Source: Novosphingobium sp. (GTDB lineage Bacteria; Pseudomonadota; Alphaproteobacteria; Sphingomonadales; Sphingomonadaceae). Taken from it: DNA of 64,000 bases. Under the pieces are notes generated by a model that saw only the letters and a list, made by a program, of their open reading frames with translations, did not search any database and was not told the origin of the DNA. The stretch is taken from NCBI RefSeq assembly GCF_020852455.1, contig NZ_JADZAT010000006.1, positions 119,385-183,384 of the forward strand, read 5' to 3'. The position numbers and the translations under genes are program-made. This document shows, piece by piece, positions 33,796 to 42,364 of this stretch (its first letter is position 1; each line of letters opens with the position of its first letter).

Positions 33796-34847
33796 TGTGC
33801 CTGCTCCTGCCCAGGCAGGGCCGCGCGCCGCGCCAGCGCTGATGCCAGCTTGCTGCGCAGCCCGGATGGACTGGCAACATTGCCCAGCTGCGCCAAATGA
33901 CCAACCAGGTCTTCCACTTCGCAGCAACGCCCTTCGGCAGGGTGGAAGTAGTGCGGGTAGGCGATCAGGGCCCCTGCCACCAACTGGTCCAGGCTGAGCG
34001 CACGGCCGCGCCGATCGGGCGGACGAAGATCGCGGGTCAGGCCCCAGCCGGCGTAGAACGGCTGGCCGTGAACCGTGACCGGGCGATCCCGCAGCAAGGC
34101 TTCGAACCCGGCCTGCGAGGTCAGCACATGAACCATGTCGGCGCGTGCGAGCAGCGCGTCGAGATCGCTGTCTGCGACCACCAGATCGGCATCGGCGCGC
34201 ACAACGCCCTGGCGAATACCGGCCACCACGTCTGGGTGCGGCTTATAGACCAGAAAGGCATCGGGTTCTTCGGTGCGGACCCGCGCGAGCATGCCCGCCA
34301 CACTCTCGCCCTGCCCGCCCAGCAGGACCGAACGGTCATCATCGACCTGCCCCAGCACCAGCACCACCCGGCGCCCGGCAGGCAAGACCGGAACGCGGCC
34401 AGCAAGGTTGTATTTGGTAATTCCCGCAGCGCGGATCTGCCTGATCAAGCGCCTGGCACGCGCAAGCTCTTCGGCATTGAAACGATAGTTGGCCAGCAGC
34501 ACTTCCAGATCTGATGGCCGGGTGCTGTCGTAGTGCGCACCGCGGCTGTCGAGGACCAGCGAACACGGCTGAACCAGCGCTGCACCCAGACCGGCCGAGC
34601 GGATGAAGCCGTCCTCGACCGACCAGATCGGAACCCCGGCCTGCGCCGCGAGTTCTGCCAGTCCGGCCGGCTGGCGCGAGGCCCAGCAGGCAATCGCCCC
34701 ACCGCGCTCAAGCGCCAGATCCACCGCCTGCCGCGCGGTGCGGGCATGCGGCAATTCGCGCCCGGCAGACAGCATCGCGCGCACCCGTTTGCGTTTCCAC
34801 GGGGCAATCCCGGCCAGGCACGCGATCTGCTCCAGCCGGGCGGCCAT
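33792..34847 (-). CDS. kpsC: Capsular polysaccharide Kdo-transferase, KpsC-like (single module)
   Basis: 351 residues. Carries KpsC hallmarks: PIWSVEDGFIRSAGLGA, LVLDSRGAHYDSTRPSDLE, VLVLGQVDDDRS, LVYKPHPDVVAGIR and LTSQAGFEALL ... VTVHGQPFYAGWGLTRD. E. coli KpsC is about 675 residues with two tandem Kdo-transferase modules that alternate linkages in the poly-Kdo linker; here only one module is present, about half length. Either the linker is simpler or the second activity is elsewhere. Cytoplasmic, at the inner membrane. Directly downstream of the export lipoprotein gene. Confidence 0.87.
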   Translation of the reverse strand: MAARLEQIACLAGIAPWKRKRVRAMLSAGRELPHARTARQAVDLALERGGAIACWASRQPAGLAELAAQAGVPIWSVEDGFIRSAGLGAALVQPCSLVLDSRGAHYDSTRPSDLEVLLANYRFNAEELARARRLIRQIRAAGITKYNLAGRVPVLPAGRRVVLVLGQVDDDRSVLLGGQGESVAGMLARVRTEEPDAFLVYKPHPDVVAGIRQGVVRADADLVVADSDLDALLARADMVHVLTSQAGFEALLRDRPVTVHGQPFYAGWGLTRDLRPPDRRGRALSLDQLVAGALIAYPHYFHPAEGRCCEVEDLVGHLAQLGNVASPSGLRSKLASALARRAALPGQEQAQ

Positions 34848-34850
34848 GGC

Positions 34851-35975
34851 TCAGATCCCGCCCACAACCTTGGCCGTCACCACCGGCGAAGCGATCTGAT
34901 TGACCATCTCGATGAATTTCTTGAGATTGTTGGTCTTGGCATTGGCCACCAGCATGATGTCGCGCTCACGCATCTGGAACCGCTGCGCGGCGAAATAGCC
35001 CGAAGGCGCAAGCAGGTTAAGCCGGTAGATCACCGGTCGCTCAACCCATTGCCCGGCTTCTTCGCGGCGTTCGATCCGGAAGATGAACACCCCGGTGGGA
35101 TCGGCCTTGTCGTCATTGAGCCCGCCAGCCCGGGCCAGCGCCTGATCCAGCGTCAGTTCGCTGCGATCGAAGGCGATCTCAGACACCGAACGCGCCGCGC
35201 CCAGCACGGTGACCGAGCGGACTTCCTTGCTGAGTTCGACATGATCGCCCGGCGTCAGCACAACATTGCGCGGATCGGCCGCACCGATCTCGCCCAGCCG
35301 GGCCATGCCAACATTGCCGCCGCGGGTCAGCTTGACCACGGTATCAGCGCCGCGCGCCTTCGATCCCCCGGCCAGCGCAATCACGTCGAGCAGCCGCTCA
35401 CCCGCTTCGCTCAGCTGGACCCGGCCCGGCTTGTCCACCTCACCGTCGATCACCACGCTGTGCCCGGCGCCGGGTTCGAAAGCGATCACCACTTGCGGGA
35501 ACTGCGATTTGCCCCGCAGCCCGCGCTCAACCCGCCCGGCAGCGGCCACCGGGGTCAGCCCCGCAACGCCAATCCGCCCGGCATAGGGAAAATCGATCTG
35601 GCCGCTTTCGGGCACCCGGATCGGCGGAAAGGTGCGGGTGCTGCCTCTGGCCCGCCCGGTTTCACCGGGACTGCCGTCGCTTCCGCCGAACAGCGAATAG
35701 CCGACTTCAAACACGGTCACCGTCAGCAGGTCGCCAGGCAGGATCACGCCGGCTGCGGGCGCGCCATCGGCGATCGTCCAGGGCTGCGGCTCGCTTTGGC
35801 GCGCAGCGGCGCCCGATGGCGTACCGGGAACGATGTCGATCACCGTGATGTTGTCAGCCTGGGCCGGCCCGACCACCTGCGAGGCGGTGGGCGCCGAACT
35901 GGGCAGGCCCGCACAGGCCCCCAGTGCCAGCGACAGGCCCATGGTCAGGGCTAAGGTGCGGATCGCCGGTTTCAT
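34851..35975 (-). CDS. Polysaccharide export outer-membrane lipoprotein (Wza/KpsD family)
   Basis: 374 residues with a lipoprotein signal peptide and lipobox LALGAC, modified Cys21. Contains a Poly_export domain (GVILPGDLLTVTVFE ... IRVPESGQIDFPYAGRIGVAGLT) and two SLBB beta-grasp domains (VVIDGEVDKPGRVQLS, VTVLGAARSVSEIAFD). It forms the channel through which capsule passes the outer membrane. The C-terminal RERDIMLVANAKTNNLKKF segment matches BexD/KpsD-like proteins of ABC-dependent systems. Its start overlaps the stop of the upstream glycosyltransferase. Confidence 0.92.
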   Translation of the reverse strand: MKPAIRTLALTMGLSLALGACAGLPSSAPTASQVVGPAQADNITVIDIVPGTPSGAAARQSEPQPWTIADGAPAAGVILPGDLLTVTVFEVGYSLFGGSDGSPGETGRARGSTRTFPPIRVPESGQIDFPYAGRIGVAGLTPVAAAGRVERGLRGKSQFPQVVIAFEPGAGHSVVIDGEVDKPGRVQLSEAGERLLDVIALAGGSKARGADTVVKLTRGGNVGMARLGEIGAADPRNVVLTPGDHVELSKEVRSVTVLGAARSVSEIAFDRSELTLDQALARAGGLNDDKADPTGVFIFRIERREEAGQWVERPVIYRLNLLAPSGYFAAQRFQMRERDIMLVANAKTNNLKKFIEMVNQIASPVVTAKVVGGI

Positions 35976-37288
35976 TTGCCCAGGACCTTTTCGTACATCC
36001 CCGCCAGCCGAGTCTGATAGGCCTGCATATCGTATTTCGCTGCCTGCTTCATGCCTGCCGCCGACAGTCTGGCGCGCAGATCGGCCTGCTGGTCAAGCGC
36101 CGAAAGACCCGCGGCAATCGCGCCGACATCATAGGGATCGACCGTCAGCGCGGCATCGCCAACCACTTCGGGCAGCGAGCTGGTATCGGTGGTCAGCACC
36201 GGGGTACCCAGCATCATGGCTTCCAGCGCGGGCAGGCCGAAGCCTTCGTACAGCGAAGGAAAGGCCACCGCCTTGGCGCCGCGCACCAGCCGCATCAGCA
36301 GGGGGCGCGGCAGATAGTCGATCCGGCGGATGTTGCGGAAGGTGGCCTTGAGCGGCTGGATCTCGTCCTTCTGCAGCAGCCGCAGTTCGGCATCGCTGCC
36401 CCAGGCCCGCGCACCGACGATCACCAGCGGAGTCTTGAGCGAGAGCGAGAGATAGGCTTCGATCAGGCGGTTGACGTTCTTCTTGGGCTCCACCGCACCA
36501 AAGAACATGAAATAGCCCTTGTAAGGCAGGTTGAAGATCGAGCGGACCGAATCCTCAACCTCCTGTTCGGTGGTTTCGAGCACCGCCTTCGAAAAACGCA
36601 CCGCCTGGTAGGTGTTGGTTACCCGTTCGGGATTGGTCGGGAACATCCGCAGGATATCGTTGCGGCTCGCCTCTGATACCGTGCAGATGTGATCGCCCTT
36701 GCGAATGCAGGCCCGCATCAGCTTGTAATACAGCCGCTTGTTATCAAGGCTGGCGAAGGGCAGCCGCAGCGGCACCAGATCGTGCAGGGTGTAGATGTTC
36801 TTCGCGCCGTCCAGCTTGATCGGGAACGGATAGGTCCAGTGCATGATCGCGGGCGGATCGGGCACCCGGACATGCATGAACAGGCCGTAGCGGCGAAAAT
36901 GCCGCCCGGCCATCTCGAACAGATCGGGCGAGGTGAACAGGCGGTCGAAGCTGGGCAGGCGATAGGCGAACTGTTCAACTTCTACCTGTCCGCTGCCCGG
37001 TGCGGGCAAGGCCCGGGCCAGCTTCGGCCGGACCAGCAGCGACAGTTCGCGCATTCCCCTGAACTGCCAGCGTTTGACCTTGGTCGATGCTTCACCGCCC
37101 AGCGCTTCGTAGAAGACGATTTCGCGCAGTTTGGGATTGAACGGGGCGCGCAGGCCATAAAGCCCGTCCACCTTGAACCCCATCCCCTGTGCCGCCAGAG
37201 CCAGGTTGTAGCCATAGGTCGCCACCCCGGTCCCGCGCGGCAGGGACAGGTTGAAACCATCGATCATGATACGGCTGGGCGCGACCAA
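35972..37288 (-). CDS. Glycosyltransferase family 4 (GT-B)
   Basis: 438 residues if started at the TTG at 37288, which has a good ribosome-binding site (AAAGGTGAT) about 5 bases upstream; the ATG at 37267 has none and would cut the first strand (RIMIDGFNLSLPRGTGVATY). Donor-nucleotide site features: GAVEPKKNVNRLIEAY, PSLYEGFGLPALEAMMLGTPV (EX7E) and TDTSSLPEVVGDAALTVDP. Retaining transferase adding a sugar during capsule assembly; donor and acceptor unknown. Divergent from kpsT with about 90 bases between. Confidence 0.88.
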   Translation of the reverse strand: MVAPSRIMIDGFNLSLPRGTGVATYGYNLALAAQGMGFKVDGLYGLRAPFNPKLREIVFYEALGGEASTKVKRWQFRGMRELSLLVRPKLARALPAPGSGQVEVEQFAYRLPSFDRLFTSPDLFEMAGRHFRRYGLFMHVRVPDPPAIMHWTYPFPIKLDGAKNIYTLHDLVPLRLPFASLDNKRLYYKLMRACIRKGDHICTVSEASRNDILRMFPTNPERVTNTYQAVRFSKAVLETTEQEVEDSVRSIFNLPYKGYFMFFGAVEPKKNVNRLIEAYLSLSLKTPLVIVGARAWGSDAELRLLQKDEIQPLKATFRNIRRIDYLPRPLLMRLVRGAKAVAFPSLYEGFGLPALEAMMLGTPVLTTDTSSLPEVVGDAALTVDPYDVGAIAAGLSALDQQADLRARLSAAGMKQAAKYDMQAYQTRLAGMYEKVLGK

Positions 37289-37317
37289 GTAATCACCTTT
37301 ACGGAACGATTTGCATG

Positions 37318-37356
37318 AATAGCCGGGCGGTCCCATATTGGCAACGCACGGCTATT
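37318..37356. promoter_or_regulatory. Inverted repeat in the kpsT / glycosyltransferase divergent promoter region
   Basis: AATAGCCG (37318-37325) and CGGCTATT (37349-37356) are perfect 8-base arms 23 bases apart in the only divergent gap inside the capsule locus. Their placement between two start codons is suitable for an operator controlling both sides. No regulator gene is nearby. Confidence 0.3.
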
Positions 37357-37380
37357 GCCGAATAAATCGATCGAGGGCGC

Positions 37381-38034
37381 GTGATCCGGTTCGAAAATGT
37401 CAGTAAGCGATTTCGCACGCGTTCGGGCAGCCATACGGTGCTCGACGGGGTCTCGTTCACGCTGGATCGCGGCGATGCGCTGGGCATCTGCGGGCACAAT
37501 GGCGCGGGCAAATCGACCCTGCTCAAGCTGATCGCCGGGGTCGAGCAGCCCAGCGATGGCAGGATTGTCCGCACCGGCAGCGTTTCCTGGCCGATCGGCT
37601 ATGCCAGTGCGTTCCAGTCCAGCCTGACCGGGGCCGACAACGTCCGCTTCATTGCCCGGATCTATGAACGCCCGATCCGGGAAACGCTGGAATTCGTCGA
37701 TTCCTTTGCCGAGCTGGGTCAATACATGGCCATGCCGATCCGGACCTATTCAGCCGGCATGCTGGCGCGGCTGGCGTTCGCTGCCTCGCTGGCGGTCGAT
37801 TTCGACTGCTATCTGGTTGACGAGATCACTGCGGCGGGTGACGCCCGCTTTCGCCAACGCTGCGAGGATGCCCTGATGGCCCGGCGCGAAAGCGGCACAT
37901 TGGTGATGGTCTCGCACGATCCCCACACACTGCGGCAGTATTGCACATCCGGCGCGACGGTCGGCGAGGGACGGATGGACCTGTTCGCGACGATCGACGA
38001 AGCGATCGAGCGGCATTTCCCGGTAGCGGCCTAA
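37381..38034 (+). CDS. kpsT: Capsule polysaccharide ABC transporter ATP-binding protein
   Basis: 217 residues starting with GTG, preceded by CGAGGG. ABC ATPase of the capsule/O-antigen export type: Walker A GICGHNGAGKSTLLKL, the short degenerate signature TYSAGMLARLAFAASLA, Walker B YLVDEITAAGD and switch MVSHDPHTLRQ. Pairs with KpsM to power export of the lipid-linked polysaccharide. It is the only capsule gene on the plus strand and ends 4 bases inside kpsE (tail to tail). Confidence 0.93.
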   Translation: MIRFENVSKRFRTRSGSHTVLDGVSFTLDRGDALGICGHNGAGKSTLLKLIAGVEQPSDGRIVRTGSVSWPIGYASAFQSSLTGADNVRFIARIYERPIRETLEFVDSFAELGQYMAMPIRTYSAGMLARLAFAASLAVDFDCYLVDEITAAGDARFRQRCEDALMARRESGTLVMVSHDPHTLRQYCTSGATVGEGRMDLFATIDEAIERHFPVAA

Positions 38035-39185
38035 TCGGCCATGTGCTCGCGCACGCCCGCCAGCAGCAGCCAGCCAATCGCGAATGCCGTCGCCAGTGCC
38101 AGCAGGGTCGCCAGGCTATAAACCAATGGGCGCGGCTGGGCCGGCTTTTCGGGCAAGTTGGCCGATACCACCGGAACCAGGAACAACCGTTCGCGCGCGG
38201 CCTGATCATTGGCCCGCGACAGACGCATGCGGGCATCGTCATAGCGCTTGACCGCCAGTTCCTGCTTGAGCTTGAGCTCTTCATAAGCGGCCAGCCGGTT
38301 GTTGACCGCATTGGTGCCGCCGGTGAGCTTTCCGCGCAGTTCGGCTGCGGTCCGCTCAAGCGTGCGGACCCGGGCGCTGGCCGATACCACCAGCGGGCTC
38401 GATGCGGACAGGCTGGCGCGCATCCCCGCCAGATTGGCGCGCTCCTCAACCAGCTGGGCCTCGGCCTTCTCCAGCTGGGTCTGCGTGCCTTCGCCATATC
38501 TGGCCGGATCGATATCACGCGTCAGGTCGCGAAAGGCGGTCAGCTTGCCCTGGATCGCCGCGATCTCAACTTCGGCGCCGGCCATGTTGGCCTGGGCATC
38601 CTGCTGGGCCGCCGCAACCGCGCGCTGGTTGAAGGTGTTGACCCGCTCTTCACCCAGCGCAATCAGCGCCACCGCAATCCGCTGGGCCTCGCGCGGCTGG
38701 AAGGCGCGAACCGCAATCTTGGTGATGTTCGATCGTTCATCGAATTCGACCCGCACATGATCGCGATAGTATTCGAGCAGTTCCTCGGCCCGCGGCTGGG
38801 CCGGGGTCAACCGCGATAGCCAGTCGGCCCCGTCGTTGGTGTAAAGTGCCTCGATATCGATGCCGCGCTGCTTGAGTGCGGCGATTGCATCGCTCGATTG
38901 CATGAAATTGCGCACGGCCAGCGATTCGCCCTGCGCCGGAGAGCCTGTTCCCTGCGCAACCATGCTGGCCAGCAGACCGCCTTCATTGCGCTGCTGTTCG
39001 ACCCCGCGGATCATGTATTCGGCGCGCGAAACATATTGCGGACTGGCGATCAGCCAGGTGTAAAGCAGCACCAGCACGGTCGGCAGCAGCACCAGCAGGC
39101 CGAACCAGCCGCGCCGCGACAGGCGCCGCGCTGCGGGCGCTTCACTTGCGGTTTCGGTTTCAACCTGGGCGACCGGCATATCCAT
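38031..39185 (-). CDS. kpsE: Capsule export inner-membrane protein KpsE (PCP family)
   Basis: 384 residues: a membrane helix at about 28-48, a long periplasmic coiled-coil region (residues about 150-330, rich in Ala, Glu, Arg, Gln), and a second helix at about 356-378. This is the polysaccharide co-polymerase type 3 layout of KpsE/BexC/CtrB, which bridges the ABC transporter and the outer-membrane channel. Early motif SPQYVSRAEYMIRG and pre-helix LPEKPAQPRPLVYS (proline-rich) fit the family. Confidence 0.9.
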   Translation of the reverse strand: MDMPVAQVETETASEAPAARRLSRRGWFGLLVLLPTVLVLLYTWLIASPQYVSRAEYMIRGVEQQRNEGGLLASMVAQGTGSPAQGESLAVRNFMQSSDAIAALKQRGIDIEALYTNDGADWLSRLTPAQPRAEELLEYYRDHVRVEFDERSNITKIAVRAFQPREAQRIAVALIALGEERVNTFNQRAVAAAQQDAQANMAGAEVEIAAIQGKLTAFRDLTRDIDPARYGEGTQTQLEKAEAQLVEERANLAGMRASLSASSPLVVSASARVRTLERTAAELRGKLTGGTNAVNNRLAAYEELKLKQELAVKRYDDARMRLSRANDQAARERLFLVPVVSANLPEKPAQPRPLVYSLATLLALATAFAIGWLLLAGVREHMAD

Positions 39186-39223
39186 CGTCTCGCGCTAAAC
39201 CTGTTGCAAGGGCTTGTCAGCCT

Positions 39224-40012
39224 TCAATTGATTTCGATCCTTGGCCGCACCGCCCGTAACCCTGCCAGACCGAGCAGCGTGAGCAGCGCGCAGCAAGTGA
39301 CCGGCCAGGCGAGTTCCGCATGATCGGCCGGATAACCCGCGAACAGTCCCATCCGCAGCAGTTCGAAAATCGGCACCGTTGGCACCCAGCCCAGCGCTGC
39401 CTGAACCCCCGGCGAAAACCACTGCACCGAAAAGAACGCACCCGATAGCGGCATCGACAGATAGAGCAGGGGATGGACCAGCCGTCCGGCAAAGGCGCTT
39501 TCATGGCTGACCGCCATGACCACCATCGAAAGCGCGAAGGAAAACCAGCCGATCAGCACCGTCGCCGCCAGCACCAGCAGTGGCTGTTCAGGCAGATCGG
39601 CATAGCCCACCAGCCAGGCCAGCGGCAGCAACAATGCCAGCACCGCGATGGTGCTGCCCAGATCCAGCAAGGCCCGCGCCAGCAGCATGTCGAACAGCGT
39701 CACAAAGCGATGGTTCAGCAGCGGACGGTTCGCCTCAAGCAGCGTTTCCGCGCGCGAGACCATCGATCGGAACATGATGAACAGCGCATAGCCGCCAATC
39801 GCGAAGGGGACAGACCGGGCCGCCCCGGTCAGCGGCAACTGCTGCGCCGAATGCAGCGCGCCGACGGCAATTGCCAGCAGCAGCGGTTCGCCGAAGATCC
39901 ACAGGAAGCCGATGTTGGCACGGCCGAACCGGGTGTGCAGCTCGCGCAGGATCAATGCGCCAACCACATTGGCTTCGACCCGGAAGCCGCGCGCCAGGCT
40001 GGTGCCGCTCAT
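39224..40012 (-). CDS. kpsM: Capsule polysaccharide ABC transporter permease
   Basis: 262 residues with about six membrane helices of the ABC-2 type. N-terminal ALILRELHTRFGRANIGFLWIF is the coupling helix region typical of KpsM/BexB/CtrC. Works with KpsT. Overlaps the glycosyltransferase stop by four bases and lies 38 bases before kpsE. Confidence 0.92.
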   Translation of the reverse strand: MSGTSLARGFRVEANVVGALILRELHTRFGRANIGFLWIFGEPLLLAIAVGALHSAQQLPLTGAARSVPFAIGGYALFIMFRSMVSRAETLLEANRPLLNHRFVTLFDMLLARALLDLGSTIAVLALLLPLAWLVGYADLPEQPLLVLAATVLIGWFSFALSMVVMAVSHESAFAGRLVHPLLYLSMPLSGAFFSVQWFSPGVQAALGWVPTVPIFELLRMGLFAGYPADHAELAWPVTCCALLTLLGLAGLRAVRPRIEIN

Positions 40013-41172
40013 CCCGTCAACCCCGCCAGCATGGCATCGACCGGCGCGAAATGCTGCGTCCAGCCAGGGGGCTGCCAGCCAGCCAGGCGGGCGAGCTGTG
40101 CGGCGCGTTGGGGTGAGTCCGGCTGGGCATAGGCCAGCACTGTGCGCTCCCAGCCGGGTCCGTCAAGCGGATCGAGATAGTCCGGGATCGCGCCGGCCGT
40201 TTCGCGATAGACCGCAAGGTCGGCCGCGATCACCGGCACACCCTGGCTCAGCGCCTCGTTGACCGGCATCCCGAACCCTTCGGCAAAGCTGGGCATCAGC
40301 AGGGCGGCAGCCCCGCCCAGCAGGCTGGACAGCGCGCGGTCGCCCAGTCCGCCCAGTTCGGTCACATGCCGCCGCACCGCCGGATTGCGATCGAGCAGGT
40401 CAAGGATCTGCTCATTTTCCCAGCCGCGCCGCCCGACGATCACCAGGCCGGGGATCGCATCGCCATGCCGCTCGGCCATGGCCCGCCAGGCGTGCAGCAG
40501 CAGCAGGTGGTTCTTGCGCGGCTCGATCGTGCCCAGCGCAACGAAATATGGCTGCTGCGGCAGTGCGAAGGCCGGATCGGGTTCGGCAGGGCGCTGGGTT
40601 CCGAGCGGAGCGACCAGCACCTGCGCACGCAGCGCGCGCGCGCCGGCAAAGCGCACCAGCGCCTGCTGCGTCGCGGCCGAATTGACCACGACCACGTCGG
40701 CCAGGTCGAGCGCGTTGTCCAGCCGCTGGGCATGCCGCGCCGCGCCGCCCGCCCTGGCATATTCGGGATGATCGACCGGGATCGTATCGTGCAGGAACAG
40801 CACCAGCTTGCCGCCGGGACCGGCCAGTCTGCGCAACCAGTCCGGGCGATGCCAGTTCTGGTGCGAGGGGATCAGTCCAAGCGCAGGGCCGGCCGGCATC
40901 CGCCGCGATCCGGCGAGCAGCGCGGCAGTGCCGCTGAGCGATCCTTCACCGCCGGCCAGCCAGCTCGCCTCAAGCCAGTCAAGGAACCGCGCCAGCACCG
41001 CAGGCGTCAGCACGCGTCCGCCCAGCGCCCCGGCGCGAACGACGAATTGCGTGTTCGCCCGGCCCAGAAAATGCCGGGCATAGGCCAGCTCGACCCGGTC
41101 GATCCCGCTTGGCGTGGGATGCCGCGCCCGCCAGACCAGGCGCGACAGATCGAGGCGCAGCGGCAGGCTCAT
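40009..41172 (-). CDS. Glycosyltransferase family 4 (GT-B)
   Basis: 387 residues from ATG 41172, in an ATGA overlap with kpsS. Contains FLHDTIPVDHPEYARAG, NSAATQQALVRF, ALGTIEPRKNHLLLLHAW and the EX7E motif PSFAEGFGMPVNEALSQGVPV. Likely a retaining transferase adding a capsule repeat-unit sugar. It differs clearly from the other GT4 of the locus, so the two should make different linkages. Confidence 0.88.
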   Translation of the reverse strand: MSLPLRLDLSRLVWRARHPTPSGIDRVELAYARHFLGRANTQFVVRAGALGGRVLTPAVLARFLDWLEASWLAGGEGSLSGTAALLAGSRRMPAGPALGLIPSHQNWHRPDWLRRLAGPGGKLVLFLHDTIPVDHPEYARAGGAARHAQRLDNALDLADVVVVNSAATQQALVRFAGARALRAQVLVAPLGTQRPAEPDPAFALPQQPYFVALGTIEPRKNHLLLLHAWRAMAERHGDAIPGLVIVGRRGWENEQILDLLDRNPAVRRHVTELGGLGDRALSSLLGGAAALLMPSFAEGFGMPVNEALSQGVPVIAADLAVYRETAGAIPDYLDPLDGPGWERTVLAYAQPDSPQRAAQLARLAGWQPPGWTQHFAPVDAMLAGLTG

Positions 41173-42362
41173 GCCAGCTTCGCCAGGATGCGATCGGCTG
41201 CCAGGGGCGCGAGCCGGGCCAGCCCTTCGCGGCTGTGAAACCCGGCATTGAGCAGGCATTCGCTCCACAGCATGGCGGCAAAGCAATCATAGGCCCCGGG
41301 CTGGGGCGGCTGCGGATCGTGCCAGAACCGCGCCAGGGGCGCCGTATCGCTCAGCCCCTTGAGGCCGTAGATCGCACGCCCCAGCACATGCACCGGGCGC
41401 CCCCGCGCCAGCGCCAGTGTGCCCACAGTCGAATTGACAGTCACCACCCCGGCGCAGCTTTCCAGCAGCTGATCAAGGTCGCCATGTTCGATGAAGTGAA
41501 TCCGCCCCAGCGGATCGCGCGCCGCCAGCCGCTCGGTAATCCGTCGCCAACCGGCGAGGTCGGGATCGAGCGGATGGCGCTTGACCAGCAGGTGGCAGTC
41601 CCGCGGAGCGTGAGCGACGAAATCGGTGATCGCCGCCTCAAGCGCCTCCACCATTCCGCCAAAGGGCGAGCGATGAACAAGCTGGGCATCGCCATCGATC
41701 TGCAGTGGCAACAGGAAGAAGCGCGCGCCCTTCACCCGGTCCAGCGCCTGCCGGCTCTTGCGACGCTCAGCGAATGCGCGCGCCCAGCGCCGGTTCCAGG
41801 CGAGCATTTCGAAAAACGAGTGGTGCGGGCGGTGGCTGCGATAATGCCGGAACTGCGGCTTCAGCGGCACCGCCGCCAGCCAATAGGTGATCGATTGCCG
41901 CATGCGCGGGAAGAAATGCCCGGGGATCGCCACTTCTGCTGGCCGAGCAGTTTCGGCAGCCCTTGTCCGGCACTCATCCAGGCTGGCCGGCCAGGCCCAG
42001 GCCACGCCGCGCGGCCAATGCTCCAGCGTCACACTGTTGGGCCGCAGGTAGCCTTCTTCCAGCACGAACAGATCGATGCCCTGACCGCGCGCCGCCGTGC
42101 TGGCCGCGCGGTGATGCGGTCGCTCGGCGCCGAACAGGACGATTGCCCTGATCTTTTCGGCTATCAGCAGCCGGGCAAGCCAGTCCCCGAATTGCTCAAG
42201 CGGCCCGCGATAGCAGCGGCCGCCGCCGCGCCAGTCAAACCAGTCCCCGCCATTGCAGTTGATCCGCAGCACCCGCGCACCGCGGCGCTGCAACTCGCCC
42301 GCGATCAGGCGGGAGCTGGGGCCCGGCAGGCCTTGCAGGAACAGGATTGTCGGGTCTGGCAC
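41169..42362 (-). CDS. kpsS: Capsule polysaccharide Kdo-transferase KpsS
   Basis: 397 residues starting with GTG, two bases after kdsA. KpsS adds the first Kdo to phosphatidylglycerol, beginning the lipid-linked poly-Kdo linker of group 2 capsules. Visible features: FLQGLPGPSSRLIAGEL at the N-terminus, FVLEEGYLRPNSVTLE, FLLPLQIDGDAQLVHRSPF, LVKRHPLDP and VVTVNSTVGTLALARGRPVHV. Cytoplasmic, inner-membrane associated. Location beside kdsA fits because its substrate CMP-Kdo is made from KdsA product. Confidence 0.92.
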   Translation of the reverse strand: MPDPTILFLQGLPGPSSRLIAGELQRRGARVLRINCNGGDWFDWRGGGRCYRGPLEQFGDWLARLLIAEKIRAIVLFGAERPHHRAASTAARGQGIDLFVLEEGYLRPNSVTLEHWPRGVAWAWPASLDECRTRAAETARPAEVAIPGHFFPRMRQSITYWLAAVPLKPQFRHYRSHRPHHSFFEMLAWNRRWARAFAERRKSRQALDRVKGARFFLLPLQIDGDAQLVHRSPFGGMVEALEAAITDFVAHAPRDCHLLVKRHPLDPDLAGWRRITERLAARDPLGRIHFIEHGDLDQLLESCAGVVTVNSTVGTLALARGRPVHVLGRAIYGLKGLSDTAPLARFWHDPQPPQPGAYDCFAAMLWSECLLNAGFHSREGLARLAPLAADRILAKLA

Positions 42363-42364
42363 GT

